A DNA stretch of 64,000 nucleotides from the NCBI GenBank assembly GCA_030068145.1, contig JAPJBO010000476.1:108216-172215 (forward strand), read 5' to 3'. This DNA comes from Diplonema papillatum (Eukaryota; Euglenozoa; Diplonemea; Diplonemida; Diplonemidae). A program made the translations under genes and the position numbers. Of the stretch, positions 49,831 to 61,702 are shown piece after piece. Numbering within the stretch: position 1 is the stretch's first letter; each line of letters starts with the position of its first letter. The notes beneath the pieces are model-generated. The model searched no databases, was not told where the DNA came from, and was given only the letters and a program-made list of their open reading frames with translations.

Positions 49831-51880
49831 CCACAATACAAGCCGGATGCAGATTAACGTGTGTGACTGAACAAACCCGGTGCCCGACCGCGGCGCAAGT
49901 CTTCTCTGTTTATCAAACCCACCTGGCACACAAGTCTTCTCGTAGAAAAGTAGTGTGCTGTGAATTACATCGACAGCCGACCGACGGGAAAAAATGCGCC
50001 TTTCTTCGAAAACCCCACTCAGAGCAGTCACACTGCATGCATGTGTGTGTGCTGTGCAGTGTGTTGAGGTTCTTGATTGTTGCAACGTGCTCTTGCAGGT
50101 CTGTATTGTCTTGAAGCTACACCAGGTGCAAAAAAGACCCTTTCTGGCGGGGCCGCACGCTACGAACAAAAGAAGAAAAAAGCAGAAAATGAAAAATAAA
50201 AGAGAAGTGCCGCTGCAATGAAAGAAATGAAAGCAGCAAAGAAAGGAAGGTCGTGACGGTCAGTCGCTCCCCCGGAGCGGCAGTGGGAGCAAACGCGCCT
50301 GGCCGTACACTGTGCAAGATTCCCGCCGAAGTTCAGCATATTGCGTGTCGACGAATTCATCTCCAAGATGCTTTTTTCAGTTACCAGGATGGACGTTGGC
50401 ATCGACTTTCTGGACGAGGAAGCTGTGTCGCACTGTATCGGTGAGATCGGTCGACGATAGCTGCTGGTAGTTTTGATGACGCGCGCTTGGCCTCGCCCAC
50501 TTCTTGACGAACTTTTTGCGCATCCCGATGACGACAACCTGAGCCTCGAAAGAGCGAAGACACTCGACTTGTCTACCGAGGATGAGTTTCTTGATTGCGA
50601 CAAGGCGGACAGCGCCTGTAGAGGAAGGCTGACGTGCACGTGCAACATTCGTGACACCGAATGCGCTCTGGCGAGCGGGATGTTGCACATCACTGGCGGT
50701 CTGACAATCTGAACCTTCGGGGTAGTTCAGTCTTACTAACAGGTTCAGCTTCGTATCGCGGACAGAAAGTCCTATAGACGCGAACTCGTGAACTGGCGTA
50801 GCATACCACCCCTGGGCATCTCGGAAGGTGAAACTTGTGGGCGTGCAGGATTCGAAACACCATCACATGAGACAACAATCTTGGCTCCGAAGTCGCTTTC
50901 AGTTTCGTACGACACGGTTTATCATCACACAAATCGGTGTCAGCTGCCTTCCACCAGCCAACCCGCCGCTGCGTCGTCGATCAAAGAATAGACCAGTACT
51001 TTTCCGTCTGCTTGTGTGTACCTTTTCGAGCAAGTGCCCGCATGGTGGCCGTCATACGACTCTGCTGCCATGCCGAAGAAGCCAAACCGGCCGAACCCCC
51101 GTATAAACGAGAACTTGGAGCAAACCCTTTTTTGTTCTTTCCATCACTGTACTTGTCCACCATCGGTCTCCGGAAGGTATTTTGGCCTTAGCAGATGCGG
51201 TGAGCTCAGCCTTCCCAAACTGCGATGTACCACGGCCACCTGGGCGATACGAAATTTGTTTGGTACTGTGTGCACCCATACTTTCAACCGGCCACCTACT
51301 TCCCGGTTTGTCGATATGGCAGGAGGACCTCTCCTTGTCGTTGGACGGAAAAGTTCCCTTTATTAGGAGCATCCTTCAACCGAGTTTCGTGGAGTCTGCC
51401 GAGAAAGAAAAATAAAAGAAAAAAAACGAAAAAGCAAGTTATCCGTTCCGTCACGCCTTTTGCACTTCGCCCTGGAACTTCTCGATCCCCAAGGGTTGCC
51501 TCGAAGACTTCGTGTCCCTTGGGGATACATCCACCACCTAAATGTAGCCTTCAGCGCTACCACGCGGTTGTCATAGCGGATATTGAGGCGGCTTAACACA
51601 CAATAGAAACGGATCGGAAATAAAGGAGCTGGAGAGATGGATGCGGGCCGAAGAAAAACTTGGTGTCGTCACAGTGCGGTCAGTCCCCTACAGAGTCCAG
51701 CGTATTGGTTTATCAAGGCGACCAACACGGCTATTAGGCGGGTGCCTGCACGCGGGACCGGTAGGAAGGTGCACGAGGAACGCCCAAAAATGGAGCGCTT
51801 CACCCGTGCGTGCAATTTCCCCCGCGGTACGTTGTACAGAGGCCACATGCTGCCTGTGCTCTCAACACACGCCATCTCGA
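49831..51880. other. Largely non-coding; possible exons
   Basis: A plus-strand frame at 50268-50459 (RFPPKFSILRVDEFISKMLF, VTRMDVGIDFLDEEAVSHC) is protein-like, lacks an ATG and could be an exon. ORFs at 50473-50712 and 50788-50991 are weaker. None has a recognisable domain. Confidence 0.3.
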
Positions 51881-52085
51881 AATGTTTCGACCCAGGCCAC
51901 CAGAAGCTAGCTAGGGCCTATACTGCGCTGTACCCGACGCACCACAGGAGCAAAGGGATAGCTGATTTCCCAGCATGCGCTTTCGGCTACAGGATGACGA
52001 CAGTGAAGGACTTCACACAAATCCAACGGACGCGGGCACAGCTAGCAGTTGATCCCGTGGAACCAAGGGATGGCTCCCGGCAGAG
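51881..52085 (+). repeat. ORF-preserving repeat, copy 2 (partner 9893-10093)
   Basis: Same frame and sequence as copy 1. Here the open frame begins upstream at 51637 (ERFTRACNFPRGTLYRGHML, VLSTHAISKCFDPGHQKLA). It ends shortly after the shared block. Confidence 0.6.
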
Positions 52086-52540
52086 GACTTTGAGCTGCGA
52101 GCACCGAGGAGAAGTGAGCGGAAGCCACGCATTATCAGCGAGATAGAAACAGCGCTGCGAAAGCCGGCGGCACCATCATGGACCGCTGCCATCGAACTAC
52201 GGCACAGCGACCATCGACATGAGTACGGTACAACCGACCCTTCAACAAGTTTTAGCCGACTTTGCCAAATGCGATCAAGAGGTCATGAGAAGTGTATGTC
52301 TACGGAAAAGTAAGCAAGAGCCTGGAGATAAAGCATCAGAATGAGGGCCACCTGGCTGAATGTCTATTTGCAAAGGGAGTAAACTGATTGGTGAGTGGGG
52401 ATTGTCCCAGAGGAAAAAGTTTGTGTTTGAAAGGAGGAAATGAAAGGTCCACAAGGAAAACAAAGCAAGCAAAGAAACAAAGTCGTCAGACATCAGAACG
52501 ACGTATATCGTCGACCGCACAAAAAGGAAAAGGCAACCGT

Positions 52541-55500
52541 ATGGGGTTGGCCTGGCTGCTTCCAGGGCTTCTTCTTTTGGTGTCTGCACCGCTCGTTGTT
52601 GCACAGTGCCCACAATGCTACCAAAATTGCGGGTTTTGGTTCGAGGGCTCTGGTGGAGTGAATAAGTCACAGTACCTAGCGTACCCCAGCGGCTTCCCCT
52701 TCAAGATGTGGGAGGATTGCGACACACTGCGGGAACTTGATGAGCAGTATCCTGACTTGTGGCTCCGACCGGTCCGTAATGGAGAGTTCGCGGTTGCAAA
52801 CGAATACTCAGGATCCTTCTCTATTTACAGTGACATGCTGGACGCAAAGGACGACATGCTCGGGATTCTGAACCTCGACATTCAGTGGGTTTTGGCCCTC
52901 GGATACCGGCTCGCGCCTTTTCCAGATTGGCTGTCCAGCAACTTGAGGCCGAAATGGAGACTGCAAAACCTAAAGGGTGACATCCTCGGAGCCCCTCACA
53001 GAGCCAATCAGATTGTCATGTACTACCGAAAAGACCTGTTCGCAAAGCACGGCATGAACCTTGACTTCACCTCGTGGGAGACCTTCGAGGCAGACATCAA
53101 TAAGATGCAAAGCATGGAAGCTGCCAGTAGAGGGGATCCTTCGTACCGCGCCTTTTCGTATGAAGTCATCAGCAGTAACTCGGACATGTGCGTCATGCTT
53201 TCCACAATACTGTCCGGGCACAACGCCGGAATGGTTGTAGAATCAGATGGCACCGTGTCCATCAACAATGATGGAGCCATACAGACATTGACCATGATGA
53301 GGCGCTGGTATGTACTGTTTGAAACTGTACTGTGCATCGTGTCTTGTAACTGGTATAAGGCACATTGCTACTAGGCTGCTTTTAACAACACACTAACAAA
53401 GGGCTGGCACAATTCTGCACCCGTCGACGCTGATGGAGGCAAATGACGCGCTGCGCCTGATGGAGAATGACGAAGCAGCCGTGATTCTACATTGGACTTC
53501 GCAGTCTGACTACTTTGCTCAGCTGAATTGGAGGCTCGGATACAATGTTGCAATAGGTCCGGTGCCGGGACCGACAGGAGCAGGTTGCTCTGGGAGCTGG
53601 AATGTTGCTCTTTCTGCGCACGCTCCGATGAGGGAGCTGTCGTTCAGAGTAATGGCTACACGACTCGACACTGAGTCCGTGATCTCGGAGCCAGACCAAG
53701 AACCCTTGACAGAAAGATTCTACGAAGATCCGATTCTGTGGAACAAGTGGTGTGTCAGAAACTACATTCTTTGCATTGCTCATGAAAAGTTTCCGGGTTT
53801 CTTTGGTCGGCTGACACACAGGCCATCAGAGGGGTGTGGTGCACTGTTCGATAGCTGCCAAAGTATAATTCAAGCCGTGATGCTAAGCTTCTTGGAAGGT
53901 ACACTGAGTTCTTCTGAAGCGGTCGTACAAATGGAAGCAGAGCTGAAAGTGCTTCTTGGTGTTTGGAAGCAGGACTCACTGTACAAGGAGCCGAGTTCGT
54001 GGACCGACGAGAAAATCACCGCCGTTATTATTGGAACGATCAGTATTGTGTTCGTCATTGTCCTGTTGGCCATCTTCTTCTTGAAAGTTAAGCACCTGAG
54101 AAAGCCAAAACGCTGCTCGATCCCCCTGTCATTGTTCCTCGCAATGATGGCATGTGTGCTGTTCATTGTGATCCAGGCGATCACATTAACCACCTGGTAC
54201 GAAACACTGAAGGAGGTGTCATTCGATCTGGGCTTTGATGTGCGACAGAGAAGCTTACAAATGATCCGCGAAACCACGCAGCAGTCAATTGAAGCATCTT
54301 TTAATCAGTGGGCTGGTGCTGCACTGTCCATCATGAAAAGGTTCATCGAATCAGACTTTGTTCGAAAACTACCGTTTCTCGACTTGGATCCGAGATCCTT
54401 AGTCCTGATGATTGACCAGGTTGATGGGCGCATTGCAGTGTCATCAGATAATATAAAGCAACCAGACGGCGTCCTCGTGAGTGCGAGCGACGGCCTCACA
54501 GCATGGGGAAGGGCTGGACTCGGAGTTTTGGGGCACAACATTCGAGCGTCATTGAGTAGCACATCATTCCAGGTTGATATCGACGGGAAACCGTGTTTCT
54601 TGAATGCAGACACAGTGTTTTTTGTGGAGTCAAATGAGAAGATTGACGGCTATCTCCGTGAGATTGGGTACCTGATCGTGTACATCGTCCCTGAGGTAGT
54701 CGTTCTTGGAGAGGCCGAAAAAGCGTTGGCGAGGTCTGTGTGGACCTCGGTCCTACTCTTGTGCCTTGGTTTAGCCTGTCTGACGACAGCGACTTCCATC
54801 ATTACAATTCCCCTGGTTGCTCTTGCCTATGACATTGAAGAGGTACGTGTCATGCACTTGGACAACTTGCTCAGTTCCACGAAGTCGAGCATTCTGACCG
54901 AGATTGCTTCATTGCTTCTCGGATTTCAGCACATGTGCAAGATGATCAACGAATACAAGACTTTCATGCCGCAAACACTGTTCATGAGTGATAACGATGG
55001 GGATGACTCGGATGATACCAAGTCTCCAATGCAGTCATCAAAGTCGCCGTGGTCATCTCGCAGATCGTCTGCTGTGAAGTACGAAAAAATGACGGCTGTG
55101 CAGTTGAATGGCTTGCAGAACGTAAAAGGTGCAGTTCTTTCGATCTCGGTGCACTCAGCAGACATCGAGGCTGAAGAGGATTTCAACCTCGAAAGCTTCA
55201 CAAATGTATTCAGTGCAGTAGAGAAAATAGTGCACTCCAGTAATGGTATCATCCACAGTTTCCAGTCGTTGCATGCTGAAGAAATCATTGCCAGCTGGGG
55301 AATGACCGGTAGCTGTCCAATGGCACACCAAAGAGCCGTTTCAGCCGCATGTGACCTCAAAGACCTTGTCGAAACCAAAAAGGTCCGTTTGTCTCTTGCT
55401 GTCTGTGCCGGACGGTGGAAAGCTGGAAACATCGGGTCACCCCAGACCCGAGGTTTCTGCATGGCTGGTGGCCCTGTGAAGTCGTATGATGCCGTTGTAA

Positions 55501-55922
55501 AAAGCGCAAGAGCTTTGAGCAGCTCCTTTCAGCGCAGTATCATCGTCTGTGACAAGGAAGGGGCCGACATGCCTGGTTTCGTCATGTTTGAAATCGATGT
55601 TGCAAACATTAATGGCAAGCGCTCCCTTTTTAAGGAAGTTATAAGCCGTGCAGAAGGTGATGTGCAAGAGTGGATGTATGAGCTTGAAGACTTGAAGAAG
55701 AATTCAACTGTGCTCTCCCGGTTCTTATCAGGATCAAAGGTCAACCTCCTTTCTCTGGCAGAAGCCAAGAAGGACCCAGCGTGCACAAACGACGAAAAAA
55801 TGTTCTTCGAGAACGCGACACTCCTCGTTGAGGCTTTTCCGGACGCTGCCAAAAAGTGTACCACACTCGCATATGACAGCTTCGTGACCATGAAGAAGCT
55901 TGCTAGTGCTTCTCTTAACTGA
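52541..55922 (+). CDS. Receptor: solute-binding domain, Cache-like domain, cyclase-like domain
   Basis: Exons 52541-53307 and 53402-55922 give about 1095 aa; the 94-bp intron removal restores MMRRWAGTILHP. It starts with a signal peptide (GLAWLLPGLLLLVSAPLVVA). Residues 23-450 resemble a bacterial type-1 extracellular solute-binding protein (FPDWLSSNLRPKW, GAPHRANQIVMYYRKDLFAK, NDEAAVILHW). TM1 about 464-485 and TM2 about 498-519 follow. An outer sensor of Cache type spans about 520-695 (RSLVLMIDQVDGRIAVSSDN), then TM3 about 701-732. The cytosolic end (about 830-990) has a class III nucleotide cyclase layout: an SVHSADIE strand, GIIHSFQSLHAEEIIASWGM, AHQRAVSAACDLKDL, VCAGRWKAGNIGSPQTRGFC. The first metal Asp position is SADIE, and the usual G-D before I.A.WG is replaced by HAEE, so catalysis is doubtful. 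It may be a pseudo-cyclase or heterodimer partner sensing a small ligand. Confidence 0.85.
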
Positions 55923-57013
55923 GAGTTAGTGTACCGATCACCACTACTCTTTGTCTTATCCACATTCCATGGAAAAGCAATGTCCACATTCCCGATTTCT
56001 GGCCAGTTCGAAAAGCAGAACAATAATCCAAAACTTCGCATCGCTTCTTTTTTCGTTGTTCCATCTGTTAGGGTTCCCTAACAGAAACCGACATTTTAGA
56101 GACTTACAGGCTACCCTACAGGCTCTACACTGGTATGAACATTTCACTGCTCCTCAGCAAGTCTGCGGGGAAAAAGGAAGATCAACATCCCGGGATAAGG
56201 AAGTTTTTCTGCTCATCTTGGACAACCCCAAGCTCAGCAAAATCGTTCCTTGCGGCGATCTCAATTTGCGTCCCACACATTGGTGATGTCGGCTGTCCAC
56301 TGCTGGAACTTTGCTCACAGGGGTTTCTCGTCGTCGGCTTGCACACAGCATCTTACCACTCAGCGGCCTTTGTTTCAGAGCGGGAGTTCGCTTGAAACTC
56401 CGGAGTTTGCAATAGCTCACGGCTTCCAGCTGGCGGATGTCTGTCTTTCCCCCTGAGCCTGCACTTCACACACATTTGCCCAGAACTACCCAATGTAAAA
56501 AAGAGCAGAAAAGAGTTGGGGCCCTGACACCTGGAATAATTGACCTATTTTTATGCTGAGCCGCCCAGCATCGTGTTCAAGTGCACGAAACTACAGAATA
56601 CCCTCCAGATGCGGATCTTCACATGCGACCTTCAGTGGCCAGCAGGCCCTCATCTGAGGTCGGAGAACCCGAAACATGCCCGGATCACCTCAGCTCAAGC
56701 CCGGATCAGCCTGGTGCAATCCGGGCTTGATCCAGGCACATTCCGGGCTGACTTGGGCACATTGCGCAACTTCACCTCAAAACATTTGCGGAACTTTTGT
56801 GTGATTTCGTGCACTTTGTCCTGTCCCACACAAAAGATGCTAATACATCAGCAGTTTTTGAAACCTCTCTCTCTCAGGAGCCAGCAAGAAAGGACATATC
56901 GCCCTGCCATATCTGCACCCTACAGAGCTGAAACCCAGTGACAACACTGGGGGCAGGTCCCCTTCCCGTGACAAACTGCTGCTCAGCTCACAGGCCGAAT
57001 AGGGGATAGGAGG
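55923..57013. other. Non-coding between receptor gene and retroelement
   Basis: No gene seen. 56381-56403 (GCGGGAGTTCGCTTGAAACTCCGGAG) resembles the family C left end at 19548. 56699-56735 holds an AAGCCCGGAT / ATCCGGGCTT inverted pair. Confidence 0.5.
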
Positions 57014-57610
57014 ATGCCGACTACATGGACGAAGGAGAAGGCCACGGAGGTGTTGCTGCGTACCGGGTGGACGGGGGAGCACAGGCTCGGGACGGAACCG
57101 GCGGGATTCAGTCGCGACGATCGAGCTGTCAGGCGTGTCCGAGAGACGCTGGCGGAGGCAGGGGACCCGTTGTTGACGACGCGCGCCGCAGTGGTGCGTC
57201 TGATGGGCGTTGTGACGCCGGGCGCCCTCGTTGCGTGGCAGCTGCACTGGCTGATTGCGCATTTGCCACCCAACCACGTCGCGCAGGAGGCGCTCGTCAC
57301 GAAGGGATGTTGGGTCGAGGCGGAGGCGGACCCTGACGAGGACGAGGACCAGGAGGTTGAAGTGCTGACCGGTGAAGGTTCTCCGTCGCCCTTCTGGGAG
57401 AGGCCGAGTGAGGAGGCGGGTGTGCAGGCCGAGGCGCAGGGGGGTTTTCGTGCGGACGTCCGCGACCCCGGGTCGTGGCACCGCTTCGCACCGGGGGAGG
57501 TGAAGGCGCAGTGGAGACGATTGCTGCGCGAAGCTGGCGTCGGAGGAGGGGCGCAAGAGAGGAAGTGGCGTTCCTCGCGCTGCTGGCGGACAGGATGGCG
57601 GACTTGTTAA
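57014..57610 (+). pseudogene. gag-like ORF, N-terminal part
   Basis: 198 codons from ATG 57014. It opens MPTTWTKEKATEVLLRTGWT, has a helical stretch (VVRLMGVVTPGALVAWQLHW) and an acidic patch DPDEDEDQEVE, then ends out of frame with the downstream zinc-knuckle part. A frameshift near 57555-57640 most likely split a single gag frame. Confidence 0.6.
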
Positions 57611-57638
57611 AGTAGACGCGGACGCCCACCGCCCTGTC

Positions 57639-57896
57639 GTGCGCCGAGGCGGTGGCGGTGCGGCTGCTGCGTTCTCGGACGCGATGTTGGGGCCGCTGCC
57701 GGGAGGACGTGCCGGCGTTCATGCGCTCGGCAATGCAGGCGGCGGCGTCAGTGCCAGCCGGAGCGCGGCGGGCCGGTGGGCGGCCGGTGGTGGGAGGCGC
57801 AGTTACGGAGGGCGAGGAGCGGAGCTCGGGGGTCTGTGCTGCTTTCGCTGCGGAGAGCCGGGGCACTTCATGCAGCGGTGCCCATCGAGGCGTTGA
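57639..57896 (+). pseudogene. gag-like ORF, zinc-knuckle part
   Basis: A Gly/Ala/Arg-rich frame ending in CFRCGEPGHFMQRC, a CCHC zinc knuckle (C-x2-C-x4-H-x4-C) typical of retroelement Gag. Its TGA overlaps the next ATG (TGATG at 57894-57898), which would allow termination-reinitiation to express the recombinase. Confidence 0.8.
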
Positions 57897-58774
57897 TGGT
57901 GAGGCCGCGGATTGTTGACCCGGACGTGCGGCACGTGGAGACGGCAAGGGGCATCCTCGCGTGGGCGCTGTCGGGGGGATACTGGGACCGCATGGGCAGC
58001 ATCTACGCGCAGCTCGCGGCGTATCGCAACGCGTGCGGTCAGCCGCCGTCGTGGGCGACTACGGTTGTGCTGTACATCGCCGCCCAGATGGATCGCGGTC
58101 TCCTTCCCTCCACTCTGCTCAACTACACCAACACGGCGGTGTCGGCGTTGCGCAGGGTGGGCGTCGAGGTGGCGAGCGACGTGCTGATTGTCGACCTGCG
58201 GCGGGCCCTCGGGAAGATGGGCGCGAGGAGGCCCACCCGGCAAGCAGTGTCGATCACGGAAGGGGACCTTTGGGCGGCGGTGGAGGCGGAGGCGGACGAA
58301 AAGGTACAGCAGTTACTCGTCGTGATGTGGTGCTCGGCATGTCGCTACGCAGACGCGATGACGCTGACACCACAGATGGTGCTGCCGGAGCCGAGCGGGA
58401 CGCACTTTGTGGTCTGGTTTGCTGGGTCAAAAAGCGACCCGTTCCACACGAGCTCGGCAGTGGCGCTCGTGGTCCCGGAACCGTACAAGGCAGGGCTGCA
58501 ACGCTTGCGAGTGGTGACGTCTGTGGGATCCCCGATGTTTGGAGACATGAAGGTGGGGCGGATCCTTCGTGCTATGAGACGCGTGAAGGAGGCGTACAGC
58601 GCACACTCGGTGCGACGTGGCACGCTGACGCACTTGCTCCGACGTGGGTTCTCGCCGTTGGAGATCCTGAGGATCTCACGCCACGCGTCTCTGAAGGTAC
58701 CTTCCCCTTGCGGAGCTCCCGGCCGTGTTGGGGGTCGTTCCCATGTCGACGGAGCTGGCCACCAGGCTCGCTGA
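57896..58774 (+). pseudogene. Tyrosine recombinase, frameshifted before the catalytic Tyr
   Basis: It starts MVRPRIVDPDVRHVETARGI. An N-terminal SAM-like region (ILAWALSGGYWDRMGSIYAQ to STLLNYTNTAVSALRRVGVE) precedes the catalytic domain. Box I Arg is in CSACRYADAMTLT, the beta-hairpin Lys in AGSKSDPF, box II in AHSVRRGTLTHLLRRG (H-x-x-R), and the second His in RISRHASLK. Directly after that, near 58696, the frame shifts by one base. The expected Tyr segment (YLPLAELPAVLGV) follows in another frame and ends at a TGA near 58774-58780. The enzyme would have integrated circular cDNA; here it lacks its nucleophile in frame. Confidence 0.85.
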
Positions 58775-58809
58775 GGCGTGAGGCGGCGCGCATGAAGGCG
58801 GGGATACGG

Positions 58810-59561
58810 CGGTGGTTGGCGGGTGGCGTCGAGGGATGCAGTGTGACGGCAAGTCGTACTTTTACCAGTTCCCGTTGGACGCGGGTATTTCGCGTTACTT
58901 CGGAATTGGTATGAAGGGACGACACATGCAAATGCGCGCGCTGTGCATGGGCTGGTCCTGGGCACCCTGCATCGCGCAACGGGCGTCAAACGTGTTGGTC
59001 CGGGGACTGGGCCTCGCATGGCTGGACAACTTTCTCGTCCTTGGACAGACGCGGGGCGAGGCGGAACGGAGGGTGGCCGAGTTCCGGGGGAGGATTGAGG
59101 AGGCTCGAGTCGAGGTGCACCCGGAGGGAGGCGGTAGGCTGTGGGAGGTCACGTCTCGGTTTGTGTGCGTCGGGGTCGAATTCGACTTGGAGGCGGAGGC
59201 GCAGAGGCACCGGCTTGACCCGGCGTGGATGGGACGGTGGACCGGGTCGGGCGCACTGAGGCGGGTGCTGGCGGATCGAGCGTCAGCGAGGGATTTCGCC
59301 GAAGTCTTCGGCAGGGCCATTTGGGCGATGGGTATACTATCGATTCCTCGCTGTCACTTCGCCGCACTGCTGTCGTTCGCATCGAGGGTGGGCGGGAGGA
59401 TGGCCGGTGAAGACGCGGGCGCGTGGGAGCGAGGCGTGACCGTGACGCCTTCCGTGAGGAGGGAGGCGGATGGTCGAGCGGAACGAGTGGGTCGGGAAAG
59501 GCGGAGAAGACATGTGACAAACCCGCCCCTGTCCCCCCCAGGAAACCCGGTCCGAGAATAG
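58810..59561 (+). pseudogene. Reverse transcriptase fragment
   Basis: It begins at the palm: motif A CDGKSYFYQFPLD, motif B ALCMGWSWAPCIAQRASN, motif C AWLDNFLVLG, then FVCVGVEFDLEAE and a connection-like stretch (FAEVFGRAIWAMGILSIPRC). The fingers and the region before motif A are missing, so RT follows the recombinase after only about 80 bp: a deletion. Motif C reads LDN where two aspartates are expected. RNase H is absent or truncated. Confidence 0.8.
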
Positions 59562-61535
59562 CCAGCCCCCCGACACGGAATCTCTTTTTTGTTTTGAGTT
59601 CTCTCTCTCTCTGAACTTCTTACCTCGGGCCTATTTCGGACCGGCCACACTCGTGTGCTTGCTAGCAAGAAAGATAAACGGCAAACCACTAAACTGCACT
59701 ACTTGTGCCACGAAAGATACAAATCCCGATACCATGCCGCATAAAGAACATGAGTCTGCAAAATAAAATCGCCCGAACAGTACAGTTTTTCGGGAGGGGA
59801 GTTGCGTGTGTGCTCCTGCAGTCTTTGTGTTTTTTCGTACTTGACCAACAGGTTCACCCCCCGCATGCCAAGTCCGCCCTTCAGTATAAGTTCGTCCAGA
59901 ACTTCACTCACTTCGTTCACTCTCTCGCTCTCTCTCTCGTTCTTTTCTTTTACCGTTCACCCTTCCCATCCCCACCCGTTTCCTTTCAGTTCTTTGTTTT
60001 TTCCCTTTCATCCTCCTCAGTGCGGTATGCCCTTTCTTGTTTTGTCACAGGGTATGCTGTTTCTTTTTTTTAGGGCGGCTCGAGAGGGTGCAGGTCCGGT
60101 CCGGCCAAGGTTTGCACTTCTCTTTTGTCACCCCCCCCTCACCATGCAGTGGGGGCACACCTGACAGTGAGGGGCTGTGTGCTCTCTTTCCCTTTCTCTG
60201 TTTTCTCACTTTTTCGTGCTTTTCTTTTTCCCCGCACCCCCACCATGAAGTGTGCCGTTGTAGGAAATATTGCACCCTTGCCTGGCCCGAATCAAAGTCA
60301 GGACACCATAGCCACCAAGCCAGTATTCATATCCTTTCATGATCCACATTGCCCAGGTTCCTTTGAGCATACGGCTGTGTGGATTGTAAACAGCAACCTG
60401 CTGAATTGTGGACGGGCAGGATCCATCACAAGTCACAACTCCTGAGTGCCAAGTGCTTCTGATGTTGCTTCAGTGACATGGCAGCCCATTGTGTATGGTA
60501 AGTAACCCTAGTCCTCTTTCCTCCTAACCGCACTTTCCCTTTAGAGCAGGCAAGATACGAGCACACTAAACAAAAATGCCAAGCATACCCAAAACATGAG
60601 GCATATAAAATAGAAGCTTAGGCAGACCAGGGTAGGCACTTGACTTTACCAGCTCAGCCTCCACACCTGCCATTGGAGCTCTCCAGGTTAACATACTCTT
60701 TCAAAAGAATCAGTGCCACTCACCTGCTGGAATAGTCCTGGAGCAGTCCTCGTGTTTCTGGGTGTTGACAGCACTGATTGTGTGTTTGCTCTCGAATGCA
60801 CTCAAGAAACACTCTCGGGGTAGTATTTTTGCCCAACCTCTCGTCCCAGTTCAGTCTGTGAGAACCTTTTGTTTCCATCTCCACATCTATCTTCTGCATG
60901 CCCCTGTTTCTACAGGAGGTGCTTGGCAGATAAGCATCACCTCATGCCATCTTACTCATAAAGGATTTCACTTCTCGTCTTTTTTTCGGTTTTTGACACA
61001 GCAATACTGCACATTTGCCATGCCAACATCTACAAATACTTTGTTTCCATTTCCACTTACATGCAGATCAATGTTCACAACCTATCTCGAACATCACATG
61101 TATAACTCAGCTCCACCACTTCCCATCTGTACTTCTCGTTGCTCTCTGGCCTAAAGGAGTCCAACACTTGCATTGGCAAGCTCAAAACCCCCTCAAGGCA
61201 ATGAAGGCGCATTCCTTTCGCATTCTTCAGCCTAAACAAGCATCCTACCACTTTTCCCGCATTTCCAGAGCAGGCGTTTTATGAACCCATACCGGTGTGG
61301 ATCAAACTTTCCTGGGGTTTCCGATTGTTTTTGGGTTCCCTTTGCAGTTGTGTCCTAGTCGGGCTGTTTTTTGTGGCTGCGAATTGGGGTTTTGATGATT
61401 TTCCGGAATTGCCTAGGAATTGGCTTGTGGGGGTGATTTGGCATTGTTTTCGCATTCTGCAGCCATTATTTCAGCCTAAACGAGCGTCTGACCACTTTTT
61501 CCGCCGTTTCGGAGCATTTTATGAGCACCTGAGTG
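59562..61535. other. T-rich non-coding region
   Basis: No gene. CT-rich tracts at 59606-59622 and 59915-59945, long pyrimidine-rich stretches to 60240, then unique-looking AT-balanced sequence. It could be the 3' flank or UTR-derived part of the retroelement. Confidence 0.5.
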
Positions 61536-61592
61536 GTAGGTTTGCGGGTTTGCGGGTTTGCGGGTTTGCGGGGTTTGCGGGTTTCCGATTGT
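61536..61592 (+). repeat. TTTGCGGG minisatellite, short tract
   Basis: Six units of GGGTTTGC. 61680-61702 has the inverse (CGCAAACCCGCAAACCCGCA), so a small stem of the same motif could form across 90 bp. Same family as 20840-21170. Confidence 0.9.
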
Positions 61593-61702
61593 TTTTGATC
61601 CGGTGGCAGGGTGCGGTCGTTCCCAGAGACCAAGTAACAAGCGCCCCGGCCAACCGTTCTCGACCTTCACGTCATTGAAGGTCCGCAAACCCGCAAACCC
61701 GC

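Larger units (their letters stand above)
57014..59561 (+). mobile_element. Decayed tyrosine-recombinase retroelement, gag-YR-RT order
   Basis: A GC-rich, codon-biased block of four consecutive plus-strand frames: a gag-like N-terminal part, a zinc-knuckle part, a tyrosine recombinase and a reverse transcriptase fragment. The YR-before-RT order is that of VIPER-type elements of trypanosomatids rather than classical DIRS (RT then YR). At least two frameshifts and a large deletion in RT show it is dead. No LTRs or split direct repeats were recognised at the edges. Confidence 0.8.
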
